Below, in pieces: positions 7,094-16,107 of a stretch of DNA of 64,000 bases (position 1 is its first letter; every line of letters starts with the position of its first letter). The notes under the pieces were generated by a model, which saw only the letters and a list, made by a program, of their open reading frames with translations, made no database searches and was not told where the DNA came from. The translations under genes were made by a program, and so were the position numbers. Source of the DNA: Hyphomicrobiales bacterium. GTDB lineage: Bacteria > Pseudomonadota > Alphaproteobacteria > Rhizobiales > Beijerinckiaceae. Location of the stretch: assembly GCA_900470095.1 (NCBI GenBank), contig UBZM01000009.1, forward strand, positions 1-64,000. Direction: 5' to 3'.

Positions 7094-9514
7094 CTATTTT
7101 CCCCATTTGGTCCTCCGTCTCGTCTTCCGGGTCCCCTTCGACGAGGCCTTAGACTGTTTCAAGATGCCCGATATCGCGGGATCGATGCGATCTTTGAGCA
7201 TCTTCGTCGCCCAGTCCTTTCTGGCCCCGGAGGAAACCAGGCGAACCTGACGCAAAGCAATCAAGATGCGATTTAGCAGGGGAAGTGAATTGCGAGACAA
7301 CGCCTCATCGAACCACGGGTCGGCGTCTTCCCATTGGGTCGCGAAAAACTGCTGCATTGCCGATGTCGCGGATTCGACGACTCCGTTCTCGACGCAGAGC
7401 ACGGATCCGTGCCCCGCTATATCGTGAACGAGATGCTCGATCGGGTCGCGGGCGGCATGCATAAGCGGGAACGGGCAGGTTCCGATCTCTAGCAGCAAAG
7501 ACCCGCCGATCAATGGCCCATCATGACCTTCGACCGCAGCGGGAAGATACGCGAGCTGAGCAAGGATCATCCACCCTGCCATCGGTCCACGCATCTCCGG
7601 CAGGTCGCCGTCGAGATCAACCGTCTCCCCGAGGGGCCGCCCCGCCCCGTCTAGGAGCGTCGCCGTCCCATCGCCATTGATCCGAAGCTCCTGGAGGTTG
7701 CCATCCGGCCTTTGGAACGCGACTACACCCTTCGTGAAGGGTCTCGCCTTGGGCTCTCTGTCATAGAGCCCTGCGAGAAGACCACTCGAGAAGCCGCCCT
7801 GCCTCGCAAGGAGATCGCGAATGGCTTGGGCGCCGATCAAATCCCCGAGAAAGACCGCTTCTAGTCGATCCGCCAGCCACCGGCCGGCCTCCCGAGGATC
7901 CACTGCAGCCCGCCGTTCCAACTCCTCCGAAATCGCGTAGGCCAGCTCGCTCAAGAAAAGATCCGGCGCGCTCGGCGCGATCACATCTTCGCCGCCCGCA
8001 TGGCGATAGGTCCGCAACCAACCCTGAGAAACGAGGTTCTCCACCACTTCACGGGCCGGTTGTTGGAGAGCATCCCGCCGCACCACGAACCCGTGCGAAA
8101 TTTCCAGTGCAAGCTCGCCGGAGGTCTTCGTCGTATCGGCAACGAAGTCACGGGCAAGAAGGCGGAAACCGCGGGCCGCGTCTCTCACGCCGGCAAATCG
8201 CGTTCTCACCGCATCGATGAACCAAATCCCCAACATGGATGAAAGTGCGACACCGTGATCTGCATGCCGGCCATCGCGACTGACATCGGCGAGCAGCGTC
8301 CGAAGCAGCCACGGCGCGCGGTACTCGTCAGCGAAGTCCGCTCCTTTCAGGAATCTGATCCGATGGGCCGCGAGAGCCTCTCGCGCCTTCTGAAACTCAG
8401 CCTGGTTCAGCGCGTCCACTACGATGACGTCGGCAGCCTCAGCCAGCGCGGTGCTGTCGCGACCGTTCGCGCCCGTCAGCAAGCTGTGGACGTCATCGGT
8501 CGTGCCCAGGAGCCTCAGCCGCGGACCGAAGCCCGCTTCGCTGAGCTCTTCGATGTCATTCGCGATTGGCGAGTTCGGAACGATTCCGTCAATGGCGAGG
8601 ACGAGCACGGGATCGCCTCCACTGCGCGAGAGGCGCCTGAGCCATTGGCGCACGTCATCTGCCGTGACCGCCCACTCGAGCGCGGCTGACAGCGTATTTG
8701 CGATCCGCTGGAAAAGTCCGGCGCCTCCGTGCCCCCCGCGGACCATGAACACAGCGTACGTCGCGGAGGTCGCCATGTGCTCGGCAAATTCGCGGAGGAC
8801 GTTGCTCTTGCCGCTGAGCGGCGCTCCCGTCACCAAAAGGGTCGAGTGCCCAGCATCGAACGCTTGCTTTACAGCAATGGTCGCAACACGCGGAATCAAG
8901 AAGTCGGCGACAAACGGCTTGGCGTGTTCGGAGGCACTCCCTGTGAGTTGATCGAGCAAGTGGCGCGTGCGCGAGCGAACCGCGCTCGGCCACACGCCGG
9001 CGTCGGGTCCCATCAACACCTCGATCGCCCAATCCAGGTTGGCGGCGGCCACCTTGGCGGCGTTCTCGAAAAGCTTGGAGACGACTTCGCCTTCGGCCGT
9101 GTCAGGTGCCCAGGGGGCGCCAGTTGAACTGTCAAAGAGACGGCAATTGCTTCCGTTGGTGACAATCACGAGTGGCGGACGCGGGGTCAGTTGGTTCGCG
9201 TAGCTCTGCCCCTGGCGGCGATCATCATCGGTTAGCTGCAAACTCGCCCGTTTCAATTCGACGACGGCAAGCGGCCTATCCTTGTGAAGCAGGATGATGT
9301 CCGCACGCCCACCGGCGCGCCAGTTGCGCACGCCATCCACCTCGACCGTCTCATGCCCGACCGTCACAGAGAAACGCTCTTGAAGACGAAATTCTCGTGG
9401 TGAGACCGATGGGAATGCTCTCGTCAAGGCCGCAGTCATCATCGCCTCAAGTTCCGCCTCAGGGGGCGTGCGTGGAGAGGTATTTAAGTGCTCGTCTTGT
9501 TTCCCGGTGCTCAT
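7094..9514 (-). CDS. Nuclease-ATPase: HsdR_N/PD-(D/E)XK-like domain fused to a P-loop NTPase
   Basis: This 806-residue protein opens with a restriction-type nuclease domain: GGRAD (D72) followed by VVELKRA (E86, K88) and QGQSYANQL, the D...ExK...Q order of type I HsdR N-termini. A P-loop domain follows, with Walker A GAPLSGKSN (about 230-238) and a Walker B-like LVLAIDG (D309). The rest, to a basic C-terminal tail, is a long unassigned region. The layout (nuclease, NTPase switch, large sensor) is that of STAND-like or related anti-phage proteins. The gene is single and faces away from the polyol cluster. The NTPase clade and trigger cannot be told from the sequence. Confidence 0.75.
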   Translation of the reverse strand: MSTGKQDEHLNTSPRTPPEAELEAMMTAALTRAFPSVSPREFRLQERFSVTVGHETVEVDGVRNWRAGGRADIILLHKDRPLAVVELKRASLQLTDDDRRQGQSYANQLTPRPPLVIVTNGSNCRLFDSSTGAPWAPDTAEGEVVSKLFENAAKVAAANLDWAIEVLMGPDAGVWPSAVRSRTRHLLDQLTGSASEHAKPFVADFLIPRVATIAVKQAFDAGHSTLLVTGAPLSGKSNVLREFAEHMATSATYAVFMVRGGHGGAGLFQRIANTLSAALEWAVTADDVRQWLRRLSRSGGDPVLVLAIDGIVPNSPIANDIEELSEAGFGPRLRLLGTTDDVHSLLTGANGRDSTALAEAADVIVVDALNQAEFQKAREALAAHRIRFLKGADFADEYRAPWLLRTLLADVSRDGRHADHGVALSSMLGIWFIDAVRTRFAGVRDAARGFRLLARDFVADTTKTSGELALEISHGFVVRRDALQQPAREVVENLVSQGWLRTYRHAGGEDVIAPSAPDLFLSELAYAISEELERRAAVDPREAGRWLADRLEAVFLGDLIGAQAIRDLLARQGGFSSGLLAGLYDREPKARPFTKGVVAFQRPDGNLQELRINGDGTATLLDGAGRPLGETVDLDGDLPEMRGPMAGWMILAQLAYLPAAVEGHDGPLIGGSLLLEIGTCPFPLMHAARDPIEHLVHDIAGHGSVLCVENGVVESATSAMQQFFATQWEDADPWFDEALSRNSLPLLNRILIALRQVRLVSSGARKDWATKMLKDRIDPAISGILKQSKASSKGTRKTRRRTKWGK

Positions 9515-9862
9515 GGTGGAACCTGATCATCTTTACGAGGCGATAAGTCGAGTGGGCCGTGCCAACCGGATCAAATAGGATACGGCCGACTTGGGTAGGC
9601 AGCTGCCTTTGGGCGGCCCAACAACACATGTCCGGTTTCGGGTGATCTTCCAATGTCTGGTTGTGGCGCATTTCGCCCGAACGAGCGATGGGCGGCTGTG
9701 GCGCATTGCGCCGTTTGGTTGAGCGACAACGGCCAGGACTGGTATCGATCTACACCACTTGGCATCAAGATGTGCGTTCCATAATAACTGTTCTGCGAAT
9801 CGGATCAGGCTCTCGGCTGGACAAGCGGTTCAAGCGCATTCTTCTCGGGACGCAGTCGCTGC
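9515..9862. other. Intergenic stretch with recombination junction
   Basis: The first part is the upstream region of the nuclease-ATPase gene. From 9697 it contains copy A of a ~105-bp repeat. An open frame that lacks a start runs from 9788 into the truncated SDR gene; SDR similarity begins only at about 9863. No complete gene is seen here. Confidence 0.5.
9697..9806 (+). repeat. Flanking repeat, copy A
   Basis: The segment shares TGGCGCATTGCGCCG, GGACTGGT, TCGATCTA, GGCATC, GTTCCATA and TGCGAATC, in that order and with near-equal spacing, with 22231-22335. The two copies are in the same orientation and about 12.5 kb apart, either side of the polyol operon. Origin unknown; they could be old insertion-element ends. 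Confidence 0.55.
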
Positions 9863-10372
9863 GACGTCCACGTCAACAATGCCGGCATACCGGGCGAAGG
9901 CGCCTTGGCCGAGCTTACGACGGCCCATTGGAACCGCGTCTTCGCCGTCAACGTCACCGCGCAGATGCTGATGGCGAAGGCGGCCTTGCCGCTGATGCCG
10001 GCCGAGGCCAGCATCGTCAATCTCGCCTCCGTCGCGGCCCATCTCGGCTTTGCCGAGCGCGCTGCCTACTGCGCCGCGAAATCGGCCGTGCTTGGCCTGA
10101 AGCGCGCGCTTGCCGTCGAGCTCGCGGGCAAGGTGCGGGTCAATTGCCTCTGTCCCGGCACTGTCGACCCCCCCTGGATCGCTCGCCTCGCCGGCGATGG
10201 GGACGATCGCGAGGAGCGCATGGCGGCGATGGCCGGGCGCCAGGCCATCGGCCGGCTCGGTACACCCGAAGAGATCGCCTCGGTCGTTGTTTTCCTCGCC
10301 TCACCTGAAGCAGGCTTTATCATCGGTTCCGTCATTATGGCCGACGGCGGCATGACGATCGCGCCACGATGA
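9863..10372 (+). pseudogene. Short-chain dehydrogenase/reductase, 5' end missing
   Basis: Recognisable SDR sequence begins abruptly at DVHVNNAGIPGEG and continues through YCAAKSA (catalytic Tyr and Lys) to GFIIGSVIMADGG and the stop. The NNAG motif normally lies near residue 85-90; here the preceding Rossmann segment with the cofactor glycine motif is absent, so about the first 75-80 residues have been lost. A TTG at 9905 could start a 155-residue product, but that would lack the cofactor-binding fold. The break lies next to repeat copy A, which suggests a rearrangement cut the gene. The intact enzyme probably belonged with the convergent polyol operon. Confidence 0.8.
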
Positions 10373-10417
10373 CGCGACAGCGGCTTGAGATCCGGCATCG
10401 TGAATGCGGGAAAGCCG

Positions 10418-12028
10418 TCATGAACGGTGCCAAGCGATGAGTTGCGCCGCTTTCTCGGCGATCATCACAGCCGGGGCATGGGTATTGCCCGAGACGATCG
10501 TCGGCATGATCGAAGCATCGACCACGCGCAAACCCGCGAGGCCATGCACACGCAGCGCCGGATCGACCACCGCCATCGCGTCGGTGCCCATCCTGGCGGT
10601 GCCGACCGGATGGAAGATCGTCGTCGCGATGTCGCCGGCCGCTCGCGCTAGTTCCGCCGGCTCCTGGATCGCGATGCCGGGCTTGAGCTCTTCCGGCCGG
10701 AATGCCCGCATCCGCTGCGTCGCCATCAGCCGGCGCGCGGCCGTGATCGAGGTGGCCGCGACCTCACGGTCGCTCTCGGTCGAGAGATAATTCGGCGCAA
10801 TGCTGGGATGGGCGAATGGATCGGCCGAGGCTATCCGGACATGGCCACGCGAATCCGGCCTGAGATTGCAGACCGAGATCGTGATCGCCGGAAAGGCGTC
10901 GAGAGGTTGGCCAAAGCGCTCCAGCGAGAGCGGCTGAACATGGAACTCGATGTTCGGCGTGCCGAAACGCGCGTCGGATCGCATGAAGATGCCGAGCTGG
11001 CTCGGCGCCATGGCCATCGGCCCGGAGCGACGCAGTGCATATTCGAGCGCGATGCCCATCTTGCCGCGTAGCGTCGCCTGCCGCTCGTTCAGCGTCATGG
11101 CCCCCGCGATCCGGAAGACCGTACGGATCTGCAGGTGATCCTGCAGGTTCTCGCCGACGCCGGGCAACTCGTGGTGGACGGCGATGCCGTGCTGCGACAG
11201 GAGTGCGCCGGCCCCGACGCCGGAGAGCTGCAGTAATTGCGGCGTGCCGATCGCACCGGCCGAGAGGATCAATTCACCAGCCTCGACCCGGACGGGCTCG
11301 CCCTTCAGCCGCAGTTCGAGGCCGGTTGCGCGCTTGCCTGAGAAGAGAATGCGCTCGGCCTGGGCCTGCGTCAGTACCGTCAGATTGGGCCGGCCGCGTA
11401 TCGGCTTCAGGAAGGCACGCACCGCGTTGAAACGAAAGCCGGCCTTCTGGTTCACCTCGAAATAGGACGAGCCGAAATTGTCGCCGGCATTGAAGTCGTC
11501 GATCTTCGGCACGCCGATTTCCTCGGCCGCCTCGCGCACGGCGTCGAGGATCGGCCAGGACAGGCGCTGGCGCTCCACATGAAGCTCGCCGTCTTGGCCA
11601 TGGAAGGGGTCAGCCAGGCTGTGGTGCCGCTCGGATTTGCGGAAGAGCGGCAGGACCTCGTTCCAGCCCCAGCCGGGATTGCCGAGCTGGCGCCAGCCGT
11701 CGTAGTCGGCGGCCTGGCCGCGCATATAGATCATGCCGTTGATCGAGGAGCAGCCGCCGAGCACTTTGCCGCGAGGAAAGGCGAGCGAGCGGCCGTTGAG
11801 ACCGGGCTCCTGCGCCGTCTCGTAACCCCAGTCGGTCCGGGGATTGCCCATGCAGTAGAGATAGCCGACCGGGATGTGGATCCAGTGGTAGTTGTCAGAG
11901 CCGCCGGCCTCGAGCAGCAGCACGCGCTTGCGCGGATCGGCGCTGAGGCGGTTGGCCAGCACGCACCCCGCTGACCCGGCGCCGACGATGACATAGTCCC
12001 AGGAGCCAAGATGGCGACGGGCGCTCAC
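10418..12028 (-). CDS. GMC-family FAD oxidoreductase (choline/alcohol dehydrogenase type)
   Basis: The N-terminal dinucleotide motif VGAGSAGCVLANRL, the GMC signature around GKVLGGCSSINGMIYMRG, and the C-terminal HPVGTARMG and NTHAPAVMIAEKAA segments show a complete glucose-methanol-choline oxidoreductase. It would oxidise an alcohol group with FAD. I place the start at GTG 12028, which overlaps the kinase stop as GTGA and has GGAAA upstream; an ATG at 12055 (545 residues) lacks a ribosome site. It is the last gene of the polyol operon. No signal peptide, so a cytoplasmic enzyme. The substrate is likely an alcohol or aldehyde of the same pathway. Confidence 0.9.
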   Translation of the reverse strand: MSARRHLGSWDYVIVGAGSAGCVLANRLSADPRKRVLLLEAGGSDNYHWIHIPVGYLYCMGNPRTDWGYETAQEPGLNGRSLAFPRGKVLGGCSSINGMIYMRGQAADYDGWRQLGNPGWGWNEVLPLFRKSERHHSLADPFHGQDGELHVERQRLSWPILDAVREAAEEIGVPKIDDFNAGDNFGSSYFEVNQKAGFRFNAVRAFLKPIRGRPNLTVLTQAQAERILFSGKRATGLELRLKGEPVRVEAGELILSAGAIGTPQLLQLSGVGAGALLSQHGIAVHHELPGVGENLQDHLQIRTVFRIAGAMTLNERQATLRGKMGIALEYALRRSGPMAMAPSQLGIFMRSDARFGTPNIEFHVQPLSLERFGQPLDAFPAITISVCNLRPDSRGHVRIASADPFAHPSIAPNYLSTESDREVAATSITAARRLMATQRMRAFRPEELKPGIAIQEPAELARAAGDIATTIFHPVGTARMGTDAMAVVDPALRVHGLAGLRVVDASIMPTIVSGNTHAPAVMIAEKAAQLIAWHRS

Positions 12029-13524
12029 GCGATTTCCGATCGGTAACGCTGCCATTGTGCTGTCAGTGTCGTTGCAAGCGAGTCGTAGAGCCGGTAGCGC
12101 GCATTGCGCAAAGCCCCGTCCTGGTGGATCGGCACAAAGCTGCGCTTAGGCCTGACCATCTGCGCGACGCCGGCCTCGATATCCTCGAACAGGCCCGCCG
12201 CCACACCGGCCGCGATCGCGGCGCCGAGCGCGCCGGTCTCCTCGCATTCGGCCATCGTGACCGGCACGCCGATGCCGTCGGCGAACATCTGGCACCAGGC
12301 CGCACTGCGCGAGCCACCGCCAGAGAGAACCGCCTGCTCGAAGCTGACCCCGTTGGCGCGCAAGCGATCGATATGGCGGCGATGCTCGAAGACCACGCCC
12401 TCATAGAGCGCATGGAGCATCTCGGCCCGGCCATGCCAGCCAGCGAGGCCGAGGAAGGCGGCGCGCGCCATGGGCTCAGGCCCGGAGCCGTAGAGGAAGG
12501 GGTGGAACAGCGGGCTATCGGCGCTTGGTGTCACCGAGGCGACGAGCTCGTTGCAGCACGCAAAGGCTTCGGGGCCGCGATCGCCCAGAATCTCGTGCAC
12601 GAACCATTCGAGATTGATCGCGGAGGTCGCGCTCGACTCGACCGCAACATAGCGGTCCGGCCGCCAGGTGCAGGCATGGAAGATGCGCTCGTCGATCAGC
12701 GGTCGATCGAGGATGATCTGGTTGATGCCCCAGGTCCCGACCACGATCGCGGCTTGGCCCGGTTCGGCCGCCCCAGCGCCGACGGCGCTGGCGATAATGT
12801 CGAAGAAGCCGGCTGCGACCGGCGTACCGATGGCGAGCCCCGTGCGTCGCGCCGCCTGCTCCGTCACGGTCCCGGCAATCGCGTCGGACTGCACCAGCGG
12901 CGGCAGCAGCGTCCGCGCCTCGCCAAGGCCATAGCTCGCGAGCAACTGCTCGTCGTAGTCACGCTCGGGTAGGCGCATCAGCCCGCAGCCGCTCATGTCG
13001 GAATAGTCGCTCACCAGCTTGCCGGTGAGCATGAAGGTCAGCGCGTCCTTGCACAGGAAGGCGGTACCGGCCCTGTCATAGATATCCGGTCGGTTACGCT
13101 TGACCCAGGCGAGCAGCGTCGCCGTCTGCGACGGCCACGGCTTCTGCAGGCAGAGCGGATAGAGCGCATCGCCCGTGCCATCCGCCCGCCACTCGGCCGC
13201 GAGTTCGGCGGCCCGGGTATCGAGCGACTGGATGCCGAGCAGCGGCCCGCCTTGCCTGTCGAGCAGATAAAGCCCGTTGCCATGGCCCGCTGTCCCGACG
13301 GCCGCGATATCGACGCCCTTCGCTCCGGCATCGCGCAGGCAGGCGGCGATCACCTCGCCGGCATTGTCCCAGAGCTCGCCGATGTCGCGTTCGACATGGC
13401 CCGGCTCCGGCTTGCTCGAGCGCCCGTCTCGCGCGGCCTTGCCGACCACCTTGCCGCTTCGATCGAACAGCACTGCCTTGACGACGGTGTTGCCGGCATC
13501 GAGGCCGAGAAGCAGCTCGGTCAT
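12025..13524 (-). CDS. FGGY-family carbohydrate kinase
   Basis: This 499-residue protein carries the FGGY N-terminal phosphate motif GLDAGNTVVKAVLFD, a catalytic-type Asp in GFFDIIASAVGAG, and the C-terminal adenosine-site motif LSGGGSRSAAWCQMFADG. These enzymes phosphorylate sugars or polyols with ATP. The start ATG overlaps the aldolase stop as ATGA. Pairing with a GlpD/EryB-like dehydrogenase suggests a polyol substrate, as with erythritol kinase EryA, while the SorC regulator, aldolase and RbsA-type transporter also recall the lsr layout. I therefore leave the substrate open. Confidence 0.9.
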   Translation of the reverse strand: MTELLLGLDAGNTVVKAVLFDRSGKVVGKAARDGRSSKPEPGHVERDIGELWDNAGEVIAACLRDAGAKGVDIAAVGTAGHGNGLYLLDRQGGPLLGIQSLDTRAAELAAEWRADGTGDALYPLCLQKPWPSQTATLLAWVKRNRPDIYDRAGTAFLCKDALTFMLTGKLVSDYSDMSGCGLMRLPERDYDEQLLASYGLGEARTLLPPLVQSDAIAGTVTEQAARRTGLAIGTPVAAGFFDIIASAVGAGAAEPGQAAIVVGTWGINQIILDRPLIDERIFHACTWRPDRYVAVESSATSAINLEWFVHEILGDRGPEAFACCNELVASVTPSADSPLFHPFLYGSGPEPMARAAFLGLAGWHGRAEMLHALYEGVVFEHRRHIDRLRANGVSFEQAVLSGGGSRSAAWCQMFADGIGVPVTMAECEETGALGAAIAAGVAAGLFEDIEAGVAQMVRPKRSFVPIHQDGALRNARYRLYDSLATTLTAQWQRYRSEIA

Positions 13525-14366
13525 TCGCCGTCCTCGTAGAGCCGCCAGGCGGCCTCATCGTCCGCGCCGTCATGGATCATCGCCATCAGTGCCCTGACGA
13601 CCCGGCTCGGCGAGGCATGCTGATAGATGTTGCGGCCATAGACCATGCCATGCGCGCCCTGCCGCATCAGCGCATGGGAGTTGGCGAAAACCTGCCTGAG
13701 CTCGGCCTTGCCGCCGCCGCGCACCAGGACCGGGCAGCGCGCCGCCTCGACGACTCGGCCGAAATCGGCCGGGTCGGTGGTCGGATCGGCCTTGATGATA
13801 TCGGCGCCCATCTCGCGCGCGAGCCGCACCAGCGTGACGATCTTCTCCGCGTCGCCATCGACCAGATAGCCGCCGCGCCCGCTATTGGGCTGCATCACCA
13901 AGGGCTCGATCATCAGCGGCATGCCGTAGCGCTCGCAATCCTGGCGGATGTGGGCGATGTTCTCGACGCATTGCCGAAACAGCGCCGGCTCGTCCGGCAG
14001 CATGAACAGGTTGACCACGACGCAGGCGGCGTCGAGCTTCAGGGCCGGCACCACCGGATCATGCGCATTCTGCAGCACCGCCCACATCTCGCGATGGCGC
14101 AGCGCATTATAGGGGTTGCCCATGTCGATGCGCATGACCAGCGCCGGCTTGTCCTTGCCGGGCCGCCCCTGCAGCAGGTCCGCCTGGCCGTAATTCATCT
14201 GGATCGCGTCCGGGCCGGCCTGCGCCAGCACGTCGACGATCCCGGCCATATCCTCGAGCCCGCCGAGGAAGGAGGGCTCGTTGCAGACGCCGTGGTCGAT
14301 CGCAACGTCAAGACACCTGCCGTTGTGGAACAGCCGGTTCATGCGGACCTTCTTCGAATCGTACAT
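13521..14366 (-). CDS. Class I aldolase of the DeoC/FbaB/LsrF type
   Basis: The 281-residue TIM-barrel protein begins MYDSKKVRMNRLFHNGRCL, then has AIDHGV, the Schiff-base lysine region GADIIKADPTTD, and the phosphate-binding CPVLVRGGGKAE, as in FbaB and LsrF. It should cleave, or thiolytically split, a phosphorylated keto compound, plausibly giving dihydroxyacetone phosphate. The start at 14366 has AAGGG about eight bases upstream and overlaps the upstream gene by 59 bases; a second ATG at 14342 is possible. Its place between the dehydrogenase and the kinase suggests the order oxidise, then cleave. Known erythritol clusters use isomerases instead, so this points to a different polyol. Confidence 0.85.
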   Translation of the reverse strand: MYDSKKVRMNRLFHNGRCLDVAIDHGVCNEPSFLGGLEDMAGIVDVLAQAGPDAIQMNYGQADLLQGRPGKDKPALVMRIDMGNPYNALRHREMWAVLQNAHDPVVPALKLDAACVVVNLFMLPDEPALFRQCVENIAHIRQDCERYGMPLMIEPLVMQPNSGRGGYLVDGDAEKIVTLVRLAREMGADIIKADPTTDPADFGRVVEAARCPVLVRGGGKAELRQVFANSHALMRQGAHGMVYGRNIYQHASPSRVVRALMAMIHDGADDEAAWRLYEDGE

Positions 14367-16089
14367 CGCTACCCTTCTGATCTGCGTCGCGCCGGCGAAG
14401 CATCGCTTCGCTGACGCCGTGGTTGTCGTTGAGTTCGTCGAACAGGGCGGCGCATTCGGCCGCGCGCCGGCGCTTGTCCCAGCCGCGAGCCGCCGCCATG
14501 ATCTGAGACAATTCGATCACCGAGGCATGTGAAAGCTCGCCGGTGAAGGCAATGGTCAAGCGGCGCAGCACGAGATCGGCCAGCGTCTCCGCCCGTTCTT
14601 CGTCGAGGATCCAGGCGATCTCGCCTCGGCCATGGGCCGGTAGCGAGATCAGGGCTTCGTCACCGCGTCCAGCCAGCCTGTAGCCGAGTTCATCGATCCG
14701 GGTGCCATAGCGCGCCAGTAGCCGCTCGGCCGCCTCGCGAGCCAACCCGGCTGCGCTCGCGAGGCGCGCGATCCAGGCCTGCCGGCCCTCGCTCGTGGGA
14801 TAATCGCGGCCGCCGCCGATCGCGCTGTGCTCTGTCGTCGCCTGCCTTGAAAGCCCCAGCTTGGCCAAAACCAAATCGGTAGCCGCGGCGCCGAAGGCGC
14901 GAAAGGTTGTCCATTTGCCACCGACCAGATTGAGAACCGGGCGGACCGCGCCGGCATCTGGATCGAGCCACTCGCAGCTATGGTCGCGCGAGATGTTGGC
15001 ATTGAGGCTGCGATCGCTACGCGGCAGCGGCCGCACGCCGGAGAAGCGATAGATCACCTCGTCCTCAGCGATGGCGATGCCCGGGAAGACCTCGGCGACC
15101 GAGGCCAGGATATAGGCGGCTTCGTCAGACTCGCAGCGCACCCCGTCCGGCGTCTCGACGCTGATGTCGGTCGAGCCCGCCAGCACTTGGCCGAGATGCC
15201 GGAACAGGATGCAGACCCGGCCTTCGCGATTGGCGAAGTAGATCATCGTCTCGCCAAGGGCCTCGTAGAGCCGCCGGTTGGCGATGACGAGATGCGAGCC
15301 CTTGGTGCCGCCGATCAGGCGCGGCGCCTTCCCGGCCAGCCCTGCATTGGTCAGGTCGATCCAGGCGCCGGTCGCGTTGACGATGATGTCGGCGTCGAGC
15401 GTGAAACGCTCGCCGGTCAGGCCATCCTCGAGCACGGCACCGCCCCGCTCGAGCCCGACCACACCGAGATGGTTGAGCGCCTGCGCAGAGGCCTGCTCGC
15501 TGTCGAGGATGAGCTCGATGCCGAGCCGCTCGGGATGGCTGATCCTGGCATCATAGTAGAGCGCGCTGCCGACGATATCGGAGCGCAACGCCGGCCAGCG
15601 CCGCCGCGTCTCGCGGCCGCCGAAGAAGGTGTGGCGCGGCACGCCGCTATCGCGGCCGGCATAGAGATCATAGAGACTGAGCCCGAGCTTGATGATCAGG
15701 GCTCCCCGCGCTCCGGTCCCTCCTCCGCCGAGGAAGCGGCGCGCCGCCGCAAGCAAGCCGGAGAAGCGATCGGCGACCGGGATCAGCGTCGGCAGCGGGC
15801 TCACGAGATGCGGCGCATTGGCCAAGAGCAGATTGCGCTCGCGCAGCGATTCTCTGACCAGAGCGAACTCGCCATTCTCCATATAGCGCAAGCCGCCATG
15901 GATCATCCGTGAGGGGGCGGAGCTCGCCCCGCTCATGAAGTCGCCGCGCTCGACCAGCACGACGTCGACGCCGTTGAGCGCAAGCTCCCGGAAGGTGCTG
16001 ATGCCGTTGATGCCGCCGCCGACGACGAGCACCTGTGCCCGCCGCTTGCGACGCAAGGCGTCGAGCCGTTGAGTACGATCCTGGGCCAT
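14308..16089 (-). CDS. GlpD/EryB-type FAD-dependent polyol-phosphate dehydrogenase
   Basis: The 593-residue flavoprotein has the FAD motif VLVVGGGINGISTFRELA near residue 21, the GlpD-type SSAPSRMIHGGLRYMENGEF segment, and NATGAWIDLTN, with a C-terminal helical domain ending in SVIELSQIMAAA. It matches the glycerol-3-phosphate dehydrogenase family, which includes EryB of erythritol catabolism. It probably oxidises the polyol phosphate made by the FGGY kinase and passes electrons to the quinone pool. A plain glpD role is less likely because the gene sits in a specialised operon with its own importer and regulator. Confidence 0.88.
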   Translation of the reverse strand: MAQDRTQRLDALRRKRRAQVLVVGGGINGISTFRELALNGVDVVLVERGDFMSGASSAPSRMIHGGLRYMENGEFALVRESLRERNLLLANAPHLVSPLPTLIPVADRFSGLLAAARRFLGGGGTGARGALIIKLGLSLYDLYAGRDSGVPRHTFFGGRETRRRWPALRSDIVGSALYYDARISHPERLGIELILDSEQASAQALNHLGVVGLERGGAVLEDGLTGERFTLDADIIVNATGAWIDLTNAGLAGKAPRLIGGTKGSHLVIANRRLYEALGETMIYFANREGRVCILFRHLGQVLAGSTDISVETPDGVRCESDEAAYILASVAEVFPGIAIAEDEVIYRFSGVRPLPRSDRSLNANISRDHSCEWLDPDAGAVRPVLNLVGGKWTTFRAFGAAATDLVLAKLGLSRQATTEHSAIGGGRDYPTSEGRQAWIARLASAAGLAREAAERLLARYGTRIDELGYRLAGRGDEALISLPAHGRGEIAWILDEERAETLADLVLRRLTIAFTGELSHASVIELSQIMAAARGWDKRRRAAECAALFDELNDNHGVSEAMLRRRDADQKGSDVRFEEGPHEPAVPQRQVS

Positions 16090-16107
16090 GGCGGTCTCTG
16101 GCGCCTC

